Source of the DNA: Balamuthia mandrillaris
Taxonomy: Eukaryota > Discosea > Longamoebia > Balamuthiidae
Length of the DNA stretch: 64,000 nt
NCBI GenBank assembly: GCA_031835245.1
Contig: JAVKOQ010000029.1
Location: 264,257 to 328,256, forward strand
Direction of reading: 5' to 3'
The translations under genes were made by a program, and so were the position numbers. Position 1 is the first letter of the stretch. Every line of letters begins with the position of its first letter. Below the pieces are notes generated by a model. The model ran no database searches. It had not been told where the DNA came from and saw nothing but the letters and a program-made list of their open reading frames with translations. Shown here one piece after another: positions 33,696 through 43,661 of this stretch.

Positions 33696-36600
33696 ATGGA
33701 AGAAAGCCAAGATGAAAAGAAACCGCTGCTGCAGAGCGAACAAATCCCTCCCCTCTTCCCTTCCGCTGCTGCGGAAGAGGCTTCCGCCTCCGCCTCTTCC
33801 TCTTCGCTCTCCGCCCAAAGCTCTGCCACCTCAGAGGCCGCTCCCCTTCTCGGCGACATCGTCCCATCTTCTCATGAAACTGAAACGCACGTATAAATCA
33901 AATATCAAGCTAAAAATTATTAACGTTTAAAAACAAAAAAAAAAAAAAAAAACAAACAGCGAAGCGTTCCAGATCAAGAAAGCGGCCGTGTTGGTCGACT
34001 GCGCGGTGGCAGGGAAACCGACCCTCTCGCTCAACAGCCCCATCGGGCTGAGGGCCTATCTCATCCATAGGAACCTGATGTGGCTGACCTACGTGGTGTG
34101 GGCCGTGCTCTGTTTGCTTCCCTTCTTCGAGGAGCCCTCCTGGTGTGCCTTTTATCCAAACGGAGGGTGCTCTTCTTCTCTCGGTTTGTTTTTTTTCTCA
34201 TGAGTACTCCTTTTTTTTTTTCATTTTTCATTTTTCATTTCTTTTTATTTTTATTTTTCTTTTTTTCTTTTTTCCTTTTTTTTCGGTTCTTTATCAATTA
34301 TTTTTCATATTTATCCTTCTTTTCTCTTATTCTTCTTTTTTATTATCTTTCTGTATGTTTTTCTTTATGTTTTGTGCATGCATTATAGCAACTGAAGGAA
34401 AGTCATGGGAAGACTCTGGCCTGCCCAAGCTCAAAATTTCTGTGGCCCTATCCATACGGTTGGCTTGCATGCTCCTTCTGGCCGTTCAGGCCACGCTTTG
34501 GGCATTTGTTCTTGGGCGCAAACACTTTTTCAGCATTCGAGGAAACCTCTGGCACTTGCTTCAATGCTTGCTCATCTGCTGGGTGACAATCGAGACCATT
34601 GTCCTGTTGATCGTGTTGCCGTCTACTCGACACAAGAGCAACAAAAGCAAGGATGGGTACTTGGTGCTGATCCATTTTTCACCGTTTCTCCTGCCGTTGT
34701 TGTTTTCCATTTACTTTGCGCCAGTTCGACGTTCTGTGAAGAATATCGTGGCACTGTTGGTACAGATGAGGGATATGGCTGTGTTGATGTCGTTCTCCAT
34801 TTTGCTGGCCTCTTGGTTGGGATGGACCTTGTTCAAAGTGATAGATGGTAATTTTTCATCATTGTGCTTCGTGAATTTCGTAGTTTTGTTCTTTTGTTGC
34901 TCATCCGTTGAGTCATTATTTTGCAGAGGAGCACTTTGGAAGTTTAGGCGACTCCATGGCACAAATGGTGTACTTATTGTACGCTGGAAACCTGCCAGGA
35001 ATGCTGGCAACAAGCTTCGAGGCTTATCGAATTTCTGCTTTGTTCTTTGCAAGTTTCATTGCCTTTGTTAAGCTATTGTTCTTGAGTCTTGCTCTCGCCG
35101 TTGTTTATAGTTGCTACTCCTCTCTGATGCGAGCCGATGTCAACGTATTTCTGGTATGTTTGTTTACATATTACTCCTTCTCTAATATCTTTCAACAACA
35201 TTACCAACAAAAGGAACGACGACGAGTTGCCTTGTTAGCGGCGTATGATGTGCTGAAAGAACTTACAAAAAGAGAAGACGTCACTCACGAGGAATCTGGA
35301 GTGAGTTTCCCCGTTCTTCGTAGATTATTTGTGGAGTTAAACGCGTATCATCATCTAAGCCACGTTCCGATGGACCAATTGGATTTAGTTTGTAAGTTTT
35401 TGGATGCCAACCGCAACAGTCACGTAGGTAAAGACGGCTTCTTAGAATTATGTTATGTGTTTAACCTTCGTTTCCGTCAAAGAAAAGGTATCTCCTGTTC
35501 CTCTTTTCACTCCTTCCTGCTTTCCTTCTAATGAAGCAACAGATAAAAAAGAGGCCAGAGGATTGCTAGCAGGTGTTTGGCCTGGCCTTTACCGTGCTAG
35601 AGGCATTCGTGTGCTAACTCGAGTGGAACGCAGTCCTTTGTTGGAATATGTTGTGGATGGTATGGTGTTAATCTCCACTTTATGTTCCGTTATTGAGTCA
35701 ATTCAATTTCCTCGCCATCGAGGTACTATCCTGCCTTCTTTTTCTTCTGTCATTGTTTCCTTTCAACCAAGCTCATTCATTTCGCCAAAGTTGAATGGGA
35801 GATTGTTCAAATGGTTTTTGTAGGGTTTTATACTTTCGAACTCTTCCTCAAAATATTCATCCGCGGCTTCGATTGTTTCCACGGTCAGCTCCATCGTTTA
35901 GACTTTATCTCCATTCTCTCCATCCTCGTTCTTTACACCATTGTTGCATCTACATCAGCTTCCCTATATTCCTTTGCTCACTCTTCCCCTGCTCTCTTTG
36001 GCCTCCTAATTGTCTTTCGTTCGCTTCGTCTGCTTCGATTATTACGACATTTACCCATTCTTCGCGGAGCGACAGAAGCACTGACACGATATCTTCCCAT
36101 GTTGTTTGTTCTGATGAGCATCTTTCTATTGTTGGGATACTTCTTCTTTGCAGCTTTGGGCATTCTTCTCTTTGGAGGCAAGGTCTATCCGGAGAATCCT
36201 CGTTTGAAAGATACCAACTTTGCCAAAGCGCACCTTTTTTCTCTCAACTTTAACGACTTTGGGGATGCTCTCTTCGCGTTGATGACTGTTCAGCTGGCAG
36301 CAGATGGCACGAGTATTGAAGGATGGGTAGCATCGAGCGGAAGCGAATGGACTCACATTTACTTCGTTTGCTTTCTCATCGTTTCGGACATGTTGTTGAT
36401 GAACATTGTTTTAGCGTCGGTGTTGGAAGCATACGAGCATTACAGTTCTGCCAAAGCGAACGTTCAAAGAAGAATGACGCAATACAAACAGAGAATTGAA
36501 GAAAAGAAAGGGGATGGAGGACGTGGAAGGAAGACGAAGATACAAGAAACTACAGTGGTGGAAGAGAAACCGATGCAAAGAGAATACTATGGAGTGTTTG

Positions 36601-36956
36601 ACTTGGATGCGCTATACAGTCGGAAGATGAAAACGATGAAGAGAAGCAAAAAGTTCAAACGTGGAATAGCCAAACCATCTTTGATCCAAAGGAAGAAAAA
36701 TAAGAAGACCGAAGAAGAAGAGGAAGAACTGAAGACTGAAATTGTAGAAGAAGAAGAAGAAGAAGAAGAAGAATCGATTGATATTTCCTCTGAGGATGAA
36801 ATGGAGGCAGCAAATTTGGAAGCACAGAAAAAAGCACTGGAAGAGATCATAGAAGAAGCTGGGTTGGAGGAAGAGATGAAAGAAAGGTTGATGGAAAGTG
36901 TGCAAAGACTTCAACAACTATCGCATAATCCTCAGTCAGAAAACGAACATATTTAA
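33696..36956 (+). CDS. Two-pore channel (TPC family)
   Basis: An endolysosomal cation channel of two six-helix repeats; in animals it answers to PI(3,5)P2 and NAADP. About seven exons with consistent phases. The N-terminus has an acidic dileucine signal (EKKPLLQSE; APLLGD). Repeat I spans VLVDCAVAGKP to ADVNVFL, with helices including MWLTYVVWAVLCLLPF and a pore segment QMVYLLYAGNLPGM. The linker holds DANRNSHVGKDGFLELC, an EF-hand-like loop. Repeat II starts at PLLEYVVDGMVLISTLC, has an Arg-rich S4 (FRSLRLLRLLRHLPILRGA) and a pore segment DALFALMTVQLAADGTSIEG. The C-terminus is a charged coiled region. The stop at 36956 is only 31 bp from the stop of the convergent kinesin gene. Confidence 0.9.
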
Positions 36957-36987
36957 GTACCTTTTTCCTCTCTTCTCATTTGTGTTA

Positions 36988-39421
36988 TTACTTTTCTCTA
37001 ACAATTCCATCAGCAGCATTAGACTTTAACAAGGTGACTCCAAAGGAAAGACGTTTTTGGTTGGTGGTCTTAGCTTGAGAAGTAATGAGGGCACGTTCCT
37101 TTTCATGGAACAATCGCAAGTACTCCTCTCGCGCACTTCCCTTCATCGCCCCTTGAGATTGTTCCGTTGCAGTGAAATGCCGGTGAAGTGCTCTCTTCCA
37201 AAAGTTGTCATAATCACGAAGAACGGTTGCGAATAAAATACACACCTTTTTTCCCAGTATGTAAGAAACCCAAAGATAGAAGGAAGCGAAAAGCAACAAA
37301 AGCAGAAAGGAAGGTCGGAACCTTGGTACAAGAGACCAAAGAAGAAGCATCCAAAAACTCAAATATGTGACATAGAAGTTCGTCCGGAAGACAAGCAAAC
37401 AGGTTGGACCAAGCACGCAACCGCCTTGAATGCAGTCGTTTGTGATGAATGTAACGCCTCATGTTGTAGTTTGGTATAATTTTTCTTGAAGGCAACTTAT
37501 TTCCTATTGTTTACAGGAAAACGTTAAAGAAGAAGAAAGAAGAAAGAAGAAAGTGGAACAAGAAGAAAAGAGAAAACATAGGACAGAGAGGGACTAGACA
37601 TTCAGGAGGAGAAAACGGACCAGTGAGAGGAGATCTGGAGTGACGAGCAAGCCATTGTTCGATAGCTTTTCGTTCGTAAGTATGGCCGTCCATCGCAACT
37701 ACAGGATCCTCGAAAGGAACTTGCGTCAATGGACAGATAAAGTGGAAGAGATAACGCTGACGAACGCCCTTTGCTCGTTTTCGGTGCTCCAGTTCTTGTT
37801 CCACTTTTCTTTGCACTACCAGCCCTTCTTCCTCCTCATCATCGATGTTGTATAAACTGATTCTGTTTTCTTTCGACTGATCCGTCGTCCCTGCATCTGT
37901 TTCTTTATCCTTTTCCTTTTCCTTTTCTTTGTCCGAAGAAGAGGAAGAAGAGGAAGATGAAGAAGCCAATGCTTCCTGCAGTTGAAGAATTTGACTTTGA
38001 AGTTGGTTGATGGTGTAGTGTTGTTTTCGAGCCAATGCGGCAGCTTCGAAAAGCATCGCTTCAAGTATTTGTGGAGTTCTGATTTGTTGCTGTTTTGGTT
38101 TGTTGCGAATAAGACTCGCTCTATATTTTAAGAATACAAAAGAGAAAAAGACGAAGGTTATGAGATTGCAGATATAGAGCAAGAAATTAACGAGAGAGAG
38201 AGGAGAGAACCTGCTGCCAAAACGAAGCGTGGAGAGAGTTTCGGTGACATTGAATGAACTTGGTGAACAATTGATGACAAGTGTCGTTCGTGCGTTTCCT
38301 CCTAAGCTGTTAATCGATTGTTTTAATGCGATGAGATGCTGTTAGAAAGAAGGAGAAGAAGAAGAAGAAGAAGAAGAAGAAGAACAAGAAGAACAAGAAG
38401 AATAGGGAGAAGAGAACTAGAAGAAGAAAGGAGAAGGATAATAAAAACATTTCAGCAACACGCATACCTGTTTTGTAAGAGGCGAGTTAGTTTGCTGTCG
38501 CGATAAGGCACATGTTTCTTTCTGGCAACCAAAGCAGAGATAACATTTCCCAAAGCCAACAACGAGGCGTTAATCCGTTTCGCTTCGTCCAAGCGCATTC
38601 CTTCAGCCTCTGTTTTGCTAACCTTTTCAGAGCCGGCCAAATCGACCAAGTAAAGCTGAGAGGCTTTTGTGGTTTGCTTCTGGATGTTCTGTTTGTTGAT
38701 GGTCACAAGAAAGATGGCATGCCCTCTTGAGCTTTCTTCGTTAGAATGTTTTTTCTTAAGTTAAGGAGAAGAAAATGGCGATAACAGAAAAAGAAGGAAA
38801 AAGAGAGGGGAAGAGAGGGAGGGGAAAGAAAGAGAAGATGAGGATATTCGTTGCAGCAACGACTCTGTTTCTGGCGCCATCCCTCATGACGGAGATGACT
38901 TGTTCAGCAGAAAAAACAGGAGTTTCCATTGCCTCGGGTACAATCAGCCCTGTTTTATCTCCTCTGATAGTCAAAGAGCGATTTGGGTCTCTGTTTAGGT
39001 CTTTTAAAAACAGATGAGTTCAGGACAAAAGAATAAGGAAACAGAAGAGCGAAGGAAGACGTACTCAAAAGATCTCGGACTTTTTCCATGTATATTTCAA
39101 GATAAGAAACAGTGATATCGAAGAGAATGTGTTCGGATGAGATAGTAGAGATATGGTGGAAGATATCTCCCATTACTCTCGGTATTATGCCCTTCAGACC
39201 TTCATCGAAGCCCTGTCGGTGCAGTTCTGCATCCTCGAACCCAGGTCCTTGCATTGTGTACGTTTTACCTGCTCCTGTTTGGCCGTACGCTATAATGGCA
39301 GCACTATAGCCGTTCAACACATCTACGAAAAATAGAGAGAGAGAGAGAGAGAGTAAGTACAAAAAAAACAAGAGAATGGAGAACGAGAGAAAGAGAGAAG
39401 AAACTACGTCGACGAGAGAGC

Positions 39422-39459
<38 letters not shown>

Positions 39460-40375
39460 AAAAAAAAGAGAGGGAACAGAGACTAGAGAAGAAAGAAGAC
39501 CATCAATCATGGGTTTAGCGGCATAAGTGTAGACTTCCTCTTGTCCCGAATATTCAGAAAACACTCTATGAAAGTTGAAGCTGTGACTGCTGCTCGTGGC
39601 ATGTCCCGTCTGTATCACCAAAGAAAGATTGAGTTGAATGAAGAGACAGGAGGAGGAGGAGGAGGAGGATGAAGAAGAAGAAGAAGAAGAAGAAGAAGAA
39701 GAAGAAGAAGAAGAAGAAGAAGAAGGAGAAGGAGAAGAACAAGAAGCTGAAACAAACTTGAACGGTAACAGTGCGTTGGTTCGGAATCGCAATGCATGGC
39801 TCCCCTCCAGCCTCATACTCGTCCTGAGAGTGAGGCCGAAACCTACAAACCACCCTTATATTCTCCTCTCCTTCTCCTCCTCCTTCTTCTTCCAAAGAAG
39901 AGGAGGAAGAGGCGCCCCCTGCGGCCTCAGCAGGGTTCCATTCCTCCGAAAAGGGATCAAACAAGTCAAATTCGTCTTCATTCCTCGTTGTCTTCTTCTT
40001 CTTCTTCTGCGTAATGCTCTTCTTCTTCGCTCCTCCGGAGGGAGCGGAGAGCTTTTTTTTGCCTTTGTCACGCAAGTCAGAGAAGCTCTCTCTTCTTTCC
40101 CTTCTTTGTTTCTCCTTGTGAGAAGAAGAAGAAGAAGGCGAAGGAACATCCAGCGCACTGATCGTTCTTCGACGCAGGGTATTCTTGCTTCGTTTCTTTC
40201 TGGTGGTGGAGGAAGAAGCAGAACCAGAATTATTGCCGTGATGGCTCGAAGGACTTTGCCAAGACCGCACGCCAGCAGAAGCGGCGGAGGAAGAGGAGCT
40301 CTCGCCGTCGTCTTCGCTCTTCATCTTCTTTCCATCAATTTTTTTCTGCGAAAACATTCCTATCATTCTTAACAT
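36988..40375 (-). CDS. Kinesin-U-box-F-box fusion protein
   Basis: Nine exons join without breaking frame into about 820 residues. Exon 1 (40375-39758) gives a basic/Ser-rich N-terminus and IRVVCRFRP. Then come [20 protein letters not shown] (P-loop), [31 protein letters not shown] (switch I, across a U12 intron), [19 protein letters not shown] (switch II), [19 protein letters not shown] and [20 protein letters not shown] (neck). After a coiled coil ([15 protein letters not shown]) a U-box begins, [20 protein letters not shown] then [19 protein letters not shown]. It continues across a phase-1 intron into [18 protein letters not shown], exactly where a U-box should continue. An F-box follows directly ([25 protein letters not shown] joined to [16 protein letters not shown]). 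Stop at 36988. It would couple microtubule transport to ubiquitin ligation. Confidence 0.9.
38748..38847 (-). other. U12-type AT-AC intron in the kinesin motor
   Basis: On the minus strand the intron opens ATATCCTC, carries the branch site TCCTTAAC (38767-38760) and ends AAAAAAC. It is 100 nt long, with the branch A 13 nt from the 3' end. No GT donor exists near this point. Removing it restores [16 protein letters not shown], the kinesin switch I motif. All three signals match the minor-spliceosome consensus. Confidence 0.9.
39668..39735 (-). repeat. (GAA)n tract in kinesin intron 1
   Basis: A GAA run (TTC on the coding strand) lies in the intron after exon 1, preceded on the plus strand by GGA units. 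Another GAA run is at about 38351-38395 in a later intron of the same gene, and GA runs are at about 39338-39352 and 39425-39455. Confidence 0.9.
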
Positions 40376-40443
40376 GTCGACGTAAAAATATTTAAGATGT
40401 TTTTCATTCCTTTAATTCTTGTGTCGACCAAAACATATTTGAC
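40376..40443. promoter_or_regulatory. 68-bp bidirectional promoter, kinesin / Nup43
   Basis: Only 68 bp separate the first ATG codons. TGTCGACG (40375-40382) overlaps the kinesin start region and TGTCGACC (40422-40429) lies 15 bp before the Nup43 ATG. Either transcription starts in this gap in both directions, or one of the genes begins at a later Met (kinesin has in-frame Met codons at residues 4 and 7, Nup43 at residue 14). Confidence 0.5.
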
Positions 40444-41762
40444 ATGTTTCGCATTCCACACCAAAACAAGGGAAAAGAAGAGATGGAAGGCAGAGGAAGA
40501 GGAGGAGGAGAGGCGTGGTCCCTGGCCGCCTACTTGGGCACGAACGTTACCTCGGTGTGCTGGCTCCCACGCTGCGACCATCGCACCAGAACCGCATACC
40601 TACTCACTGGCACTTCAGACGAATCGGTACCTCTCTTTTTGTTGAAGTGTTTTCCTTTCATTTCGTTGTTTTCTGATTTTGTGATCGATAAAAACGAACA
40701 GATAAATAAGGTTGGGTTATGGAGTTTTTCGTTGCCGGATTGGGAAGACGAGGAAGAAGAAACGGGGCCACAACCTCCCTCGCCTCTTGCCGATAACGTC
40801 GTCTTTGGTTCTGTTGCTGGCTTGAAGGTTCGACTCTCTCTTCTCTTCATCGTTCTCTTGTTTTTTCCTCTCTTATTCCTCTTCGTACTCCTTCTCTGTG
40901 GCTTCAAGGTGGTGGAACGAGACTCCTCTCTCTTTGCGCTCAGTGTTACCACTCATGGCAACCTCAATGTCCACAAAGTCTTCTTCGATACGTCTTCCTC
41001 ACTTTCCAAGGTAACACCACACTTTCAAAAAAAATAAAATACACGAAGTTGCTAAAACCCCTTTTTCAAGGAGGACCGGTTAAAACGGACAAGCACGTGG
41101 GAACGCCTGCATCGCTCCGCATGCACAGCGTTTGATGTACGAGCAGAGAGCAACGAGATCGTTACGGCAGGAGAGGATGGAGCATTACACTTTGTGCAAC
41201 TGGAACAAGCCATCACTAAACCTCATTTGAGCATTGGTTCGCACTCTTTTTTTCCCTTTCTTAGTTGTGCTTCTTTCTTGCATATTTTTTCCAATGGCGT
41301 TCTCCTATCTTCTTCATTCTCTTTCTTTCTTCTTTCTTCTTTCTTCCTTCTTCGTTCTTTTTTCATTGTATGATGTACCAGAGAATGCCGATAGCAGCGG
41401 TGTATCAAGCGTGCATTTCATATCTTCTCACTCGGTGTTGAGTGTTGGCAGCACTGGACATCTCAAGCTTTTTGACCTCCGCACCAACAGTAATGCACAG
41501 CAAGACTTTACCATGGTGAAAACGATGAAAGAGTGAGTTTATTTATCTCCGTATTGTCTTTTGTTGACTTTTTTTGAGCTCACATGTTTGCTGGTGATTA
41601 CTTTAGTGCGGGAAGCTCAATATTGCAATGCGCTGCAGTGCACCCGCATCAACCTTCTTTTGTTGTGACAGGCGCTCATGATGGGTCTATCGCCTTCTGG
41701 GTACACTCTTTTTCTTTCTTTGCTTGTTCTTTGTTCTCTTTTTCTCCTTTCCCGTTCTTCTG

Positions 41763-41795
<33 letters not shown>

Positions 41796-42415
41796 TACGC
41801 ACTTTTCAAATAACCCATTTGTTTTTGTAATAGGACTTGCGTCACCCCAAATGGCCTTTTCAGTCGTATGCACAGCACACTGCTGATGGTATTTATCTCG
41901 TATTGTCTCTTTCTTTCTTGCTGTCTTTTTAACTAGAGCCTGTAGTATGGGATATACAGTTTCATGCGGCACACCCAGATAATGTTATTTCCGCTTCTGA
42001 AGATGGAACACTGTTACTCTGGTACCTATTTTTTTCGCCTCATTCTTCTTTGTTTCAACTCACAATTGTTTATTTATTTATTTATTTTGCTCTGTTGTTT
42101 TTTCCTTTTCCTCTATTGTCCCTCTTGCCTCCCTTCTCTCCCCTATCTCGCGTTCTCTTCTCTTGACTCTTCTGTCTCTTTCTCTCCGATTCTCTCTCGC
42201 TCGTATCTCACGCCACATCAACAAAAAGGAACTTCAACCCGAAAAACGAGATGAGAGGCACATTCACCGCCGACAAAGAGCAACTCCTTCTCCGCAAACT
42301 GCTTCGCCAACGGGTTGGCCTGAACAGCCTGGCCGTGCTCCCCGAAATGAACATGCTGTGTTGTGCCGCCGACAACGAGGCTCTCCTCTTCCTGGGCGAG
42401 CTGCTGCCCGAATAA
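40444..42415 (+). CDS. NUP43: Nucleoporin Nup43-like WD40 protein
   Basis: A WD40 propeller resembling Nup43, a component of the Nup107-160 Y-complex of the nuclear pore. About nine exons, roughly 430 residues. Landmarks: TSVCWLPRCDHRTRTAYLLT, VGLWSFSLPDWED, TAFDVRAESNEIVTAGEDGA, VHFISSHSVLSVGSTGHLKL, QCAAVHPHQPSFVVTGAHDG, VVWDIQFHAAHPDNVISASE then DGTLLLW. The closing segment RVGLNSLAVLPEMNMLCCAA, then DNEALLFLGELLPE, parallels the Nup43 C-terminus. Phases agree at the last junction (LLLW, NFNPKNEMRG). Introns carry (CT)n tracts (for example 41768-41791). Confidence 0.82.
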
Positions 42416-42645
42416 CTCGAAAGGAGGAGCAAAGCGGAGGAAAGCTCGCGGAAAACAAGGCAACGAGCGGCAAAGAAGGGAGAGACAGTCTCGAGAGTTT
42501 CATTTGAATCCGCTTTTCTGCGTTGTTCCTGTGTTTTGCACGTTAGTTCTCCATGCAGGGAGCCTAGTAACATTATTAAAAGAAACAAAAAAGCACAAAG
42601 AGAGAGAGACCCGTTTCTAGCTCTTCTTATCGGGTACTCTCCGGC

Positions 42646-42652
42646 TATAAAA
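42646..42652 (+). promoter_or_regulatory. TATA box of small secreted Cys-rich gene
   Basis: TATAAAA lies 113 bp upstream of ATG 42765, with transcription probably starting 25-30 bp downstream. This is one of only two clear TATA boxes found near gene starts in the window. Confidence 0.6.
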
Positions 42653-42764
42653 CCAAAACGTTCGTTTCATTCCTTCATTCATTTATCTCTTTACAACACA
42701 ACAAACAACTCTTACACAAAACTAACAAGCTGCTTTGCTTAACCACTGCATCCAACCGATAAAG

Positions 42765-43176
42765 ATGAAGACTGCCGTCGTGATTGCCCTCGTGGCTGTG
42801 ATGCTCTTCCTCGTTGGGGCTGCCCTGGCGGGGAGTGGAGGCGGGGGGGACGTCTGCGCGCTGAGCTGCAGGCGCGACTCGGACTGCGTGCCTGCTCCAG
42901 TGTGCCACCCGAGGGAGTGCCTCAACAGACGCCTTGTTAGGGTACGTTTATTCTGTTGTTTATTTTTCTTTTACTTTTTTTTCTGTTTTTTATTTAAAAT
43001 TTGTTAATTTTTTTCGCTTTTGATTAACATTTTCTTAAATAAAAATAAAAAAATAGGGATGCGACCGTCCCGAAGCCTGCACCCTCATCTTCGATCCTCA
43101 GGCCGCCTACGAAAATGACGACTGTGCCTGCCAGATGGGCACCTGCGTGAACCTCAACCTCGGCAACGTTGAATAA
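42765..43176 (+). CDS. Small secreted ten-cysteine protein
   Basis: Two exons (42765-42941 and 43057-43176, phase 0) encode 98-99 residues. A clear signal peptide (MKTAVVIALVAVMLFLVGAA) precedes a mature part with ten Cys: DVCALSCRRDSDCVPAPVC, then HPRECL, GCDRPEACT, and DDCACQMGTC. Five disulfides are possible. The spacing recalls small extracellular inhibitor- or toxin-like folds, but no family is recognised and no function is claimed. The stop codon overlaps AATAAA (43172-43177), so the 3' UTR may be very short or use a later signal. Confidence 0.82.
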
Positions 43177-43661
43177 AAAATTCTCAATATAGGTAGGGCT
43201 GGCCAGGGAGACGAGAGAGAGTGCAGAGCGTTCTCTCCATGTCTCCCTTGCCTTCGCTTCTTCTCTCTCTTGGGTTTCCACTATCGGGTTGTGTCTTTTT
43301 CGTTTGTTATTACTTTCCACACACAAGCAATAGAATAAAGGGAAAACCGAGAGAAACTTTGCACAAAACAAATGGATACTTTGAGGAAACTCTTTATTTA
43401 TTTTTTTCAGTTCGTTTCATTCCAGACTCTTATGTTTCTTCTCTCGTTGTCTTGCTTTCTTCTTTTCTTTCTTCTTTTCCTCCCTTCGTTTAAACGCAAC
43501 AACATAGCATCCGCCAGTTTGTGGCTACCAGCCAGCGCAAGAAGAGCCACAAGACTACTCGCTGCCGCTTCCGCTCTCTTCTTCGAACTTCTTCGACTCC
43601 CGCAGCAGCGCGCTTCGCTCCATCTGAACCACCAAAGGAAGAACCCACAACAAGGCCTCCC
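43177..43661. other. Intergenic region upstream of the sirtuin
   Basis: 485 bp. From 43494 the sirtuin frame is open without an ATG (basic, Ser/Arg-rich reading), so either this is 5' UTR or a short upstream exon supplies another start. No promoter palindrome was seen. Confidence 0.5.

Noticed and set aside
36988-37462. A separate short F-box gene starting at an internal Met
   Set aside because: The exon upstream of that Met ([12 protein letters not shown]) completes the U-box of the preceding kinesin exon with the right splice phase, so it is the 3' end of the kinesin gene.
43494-43661. N-terminal extension of the sirtuin
   Set aside because: The frame is open but has no ATG; the first Met (43662) gives a start that aligns with SIRT6. 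Kept as 5' UTR or unknown upstream exon.
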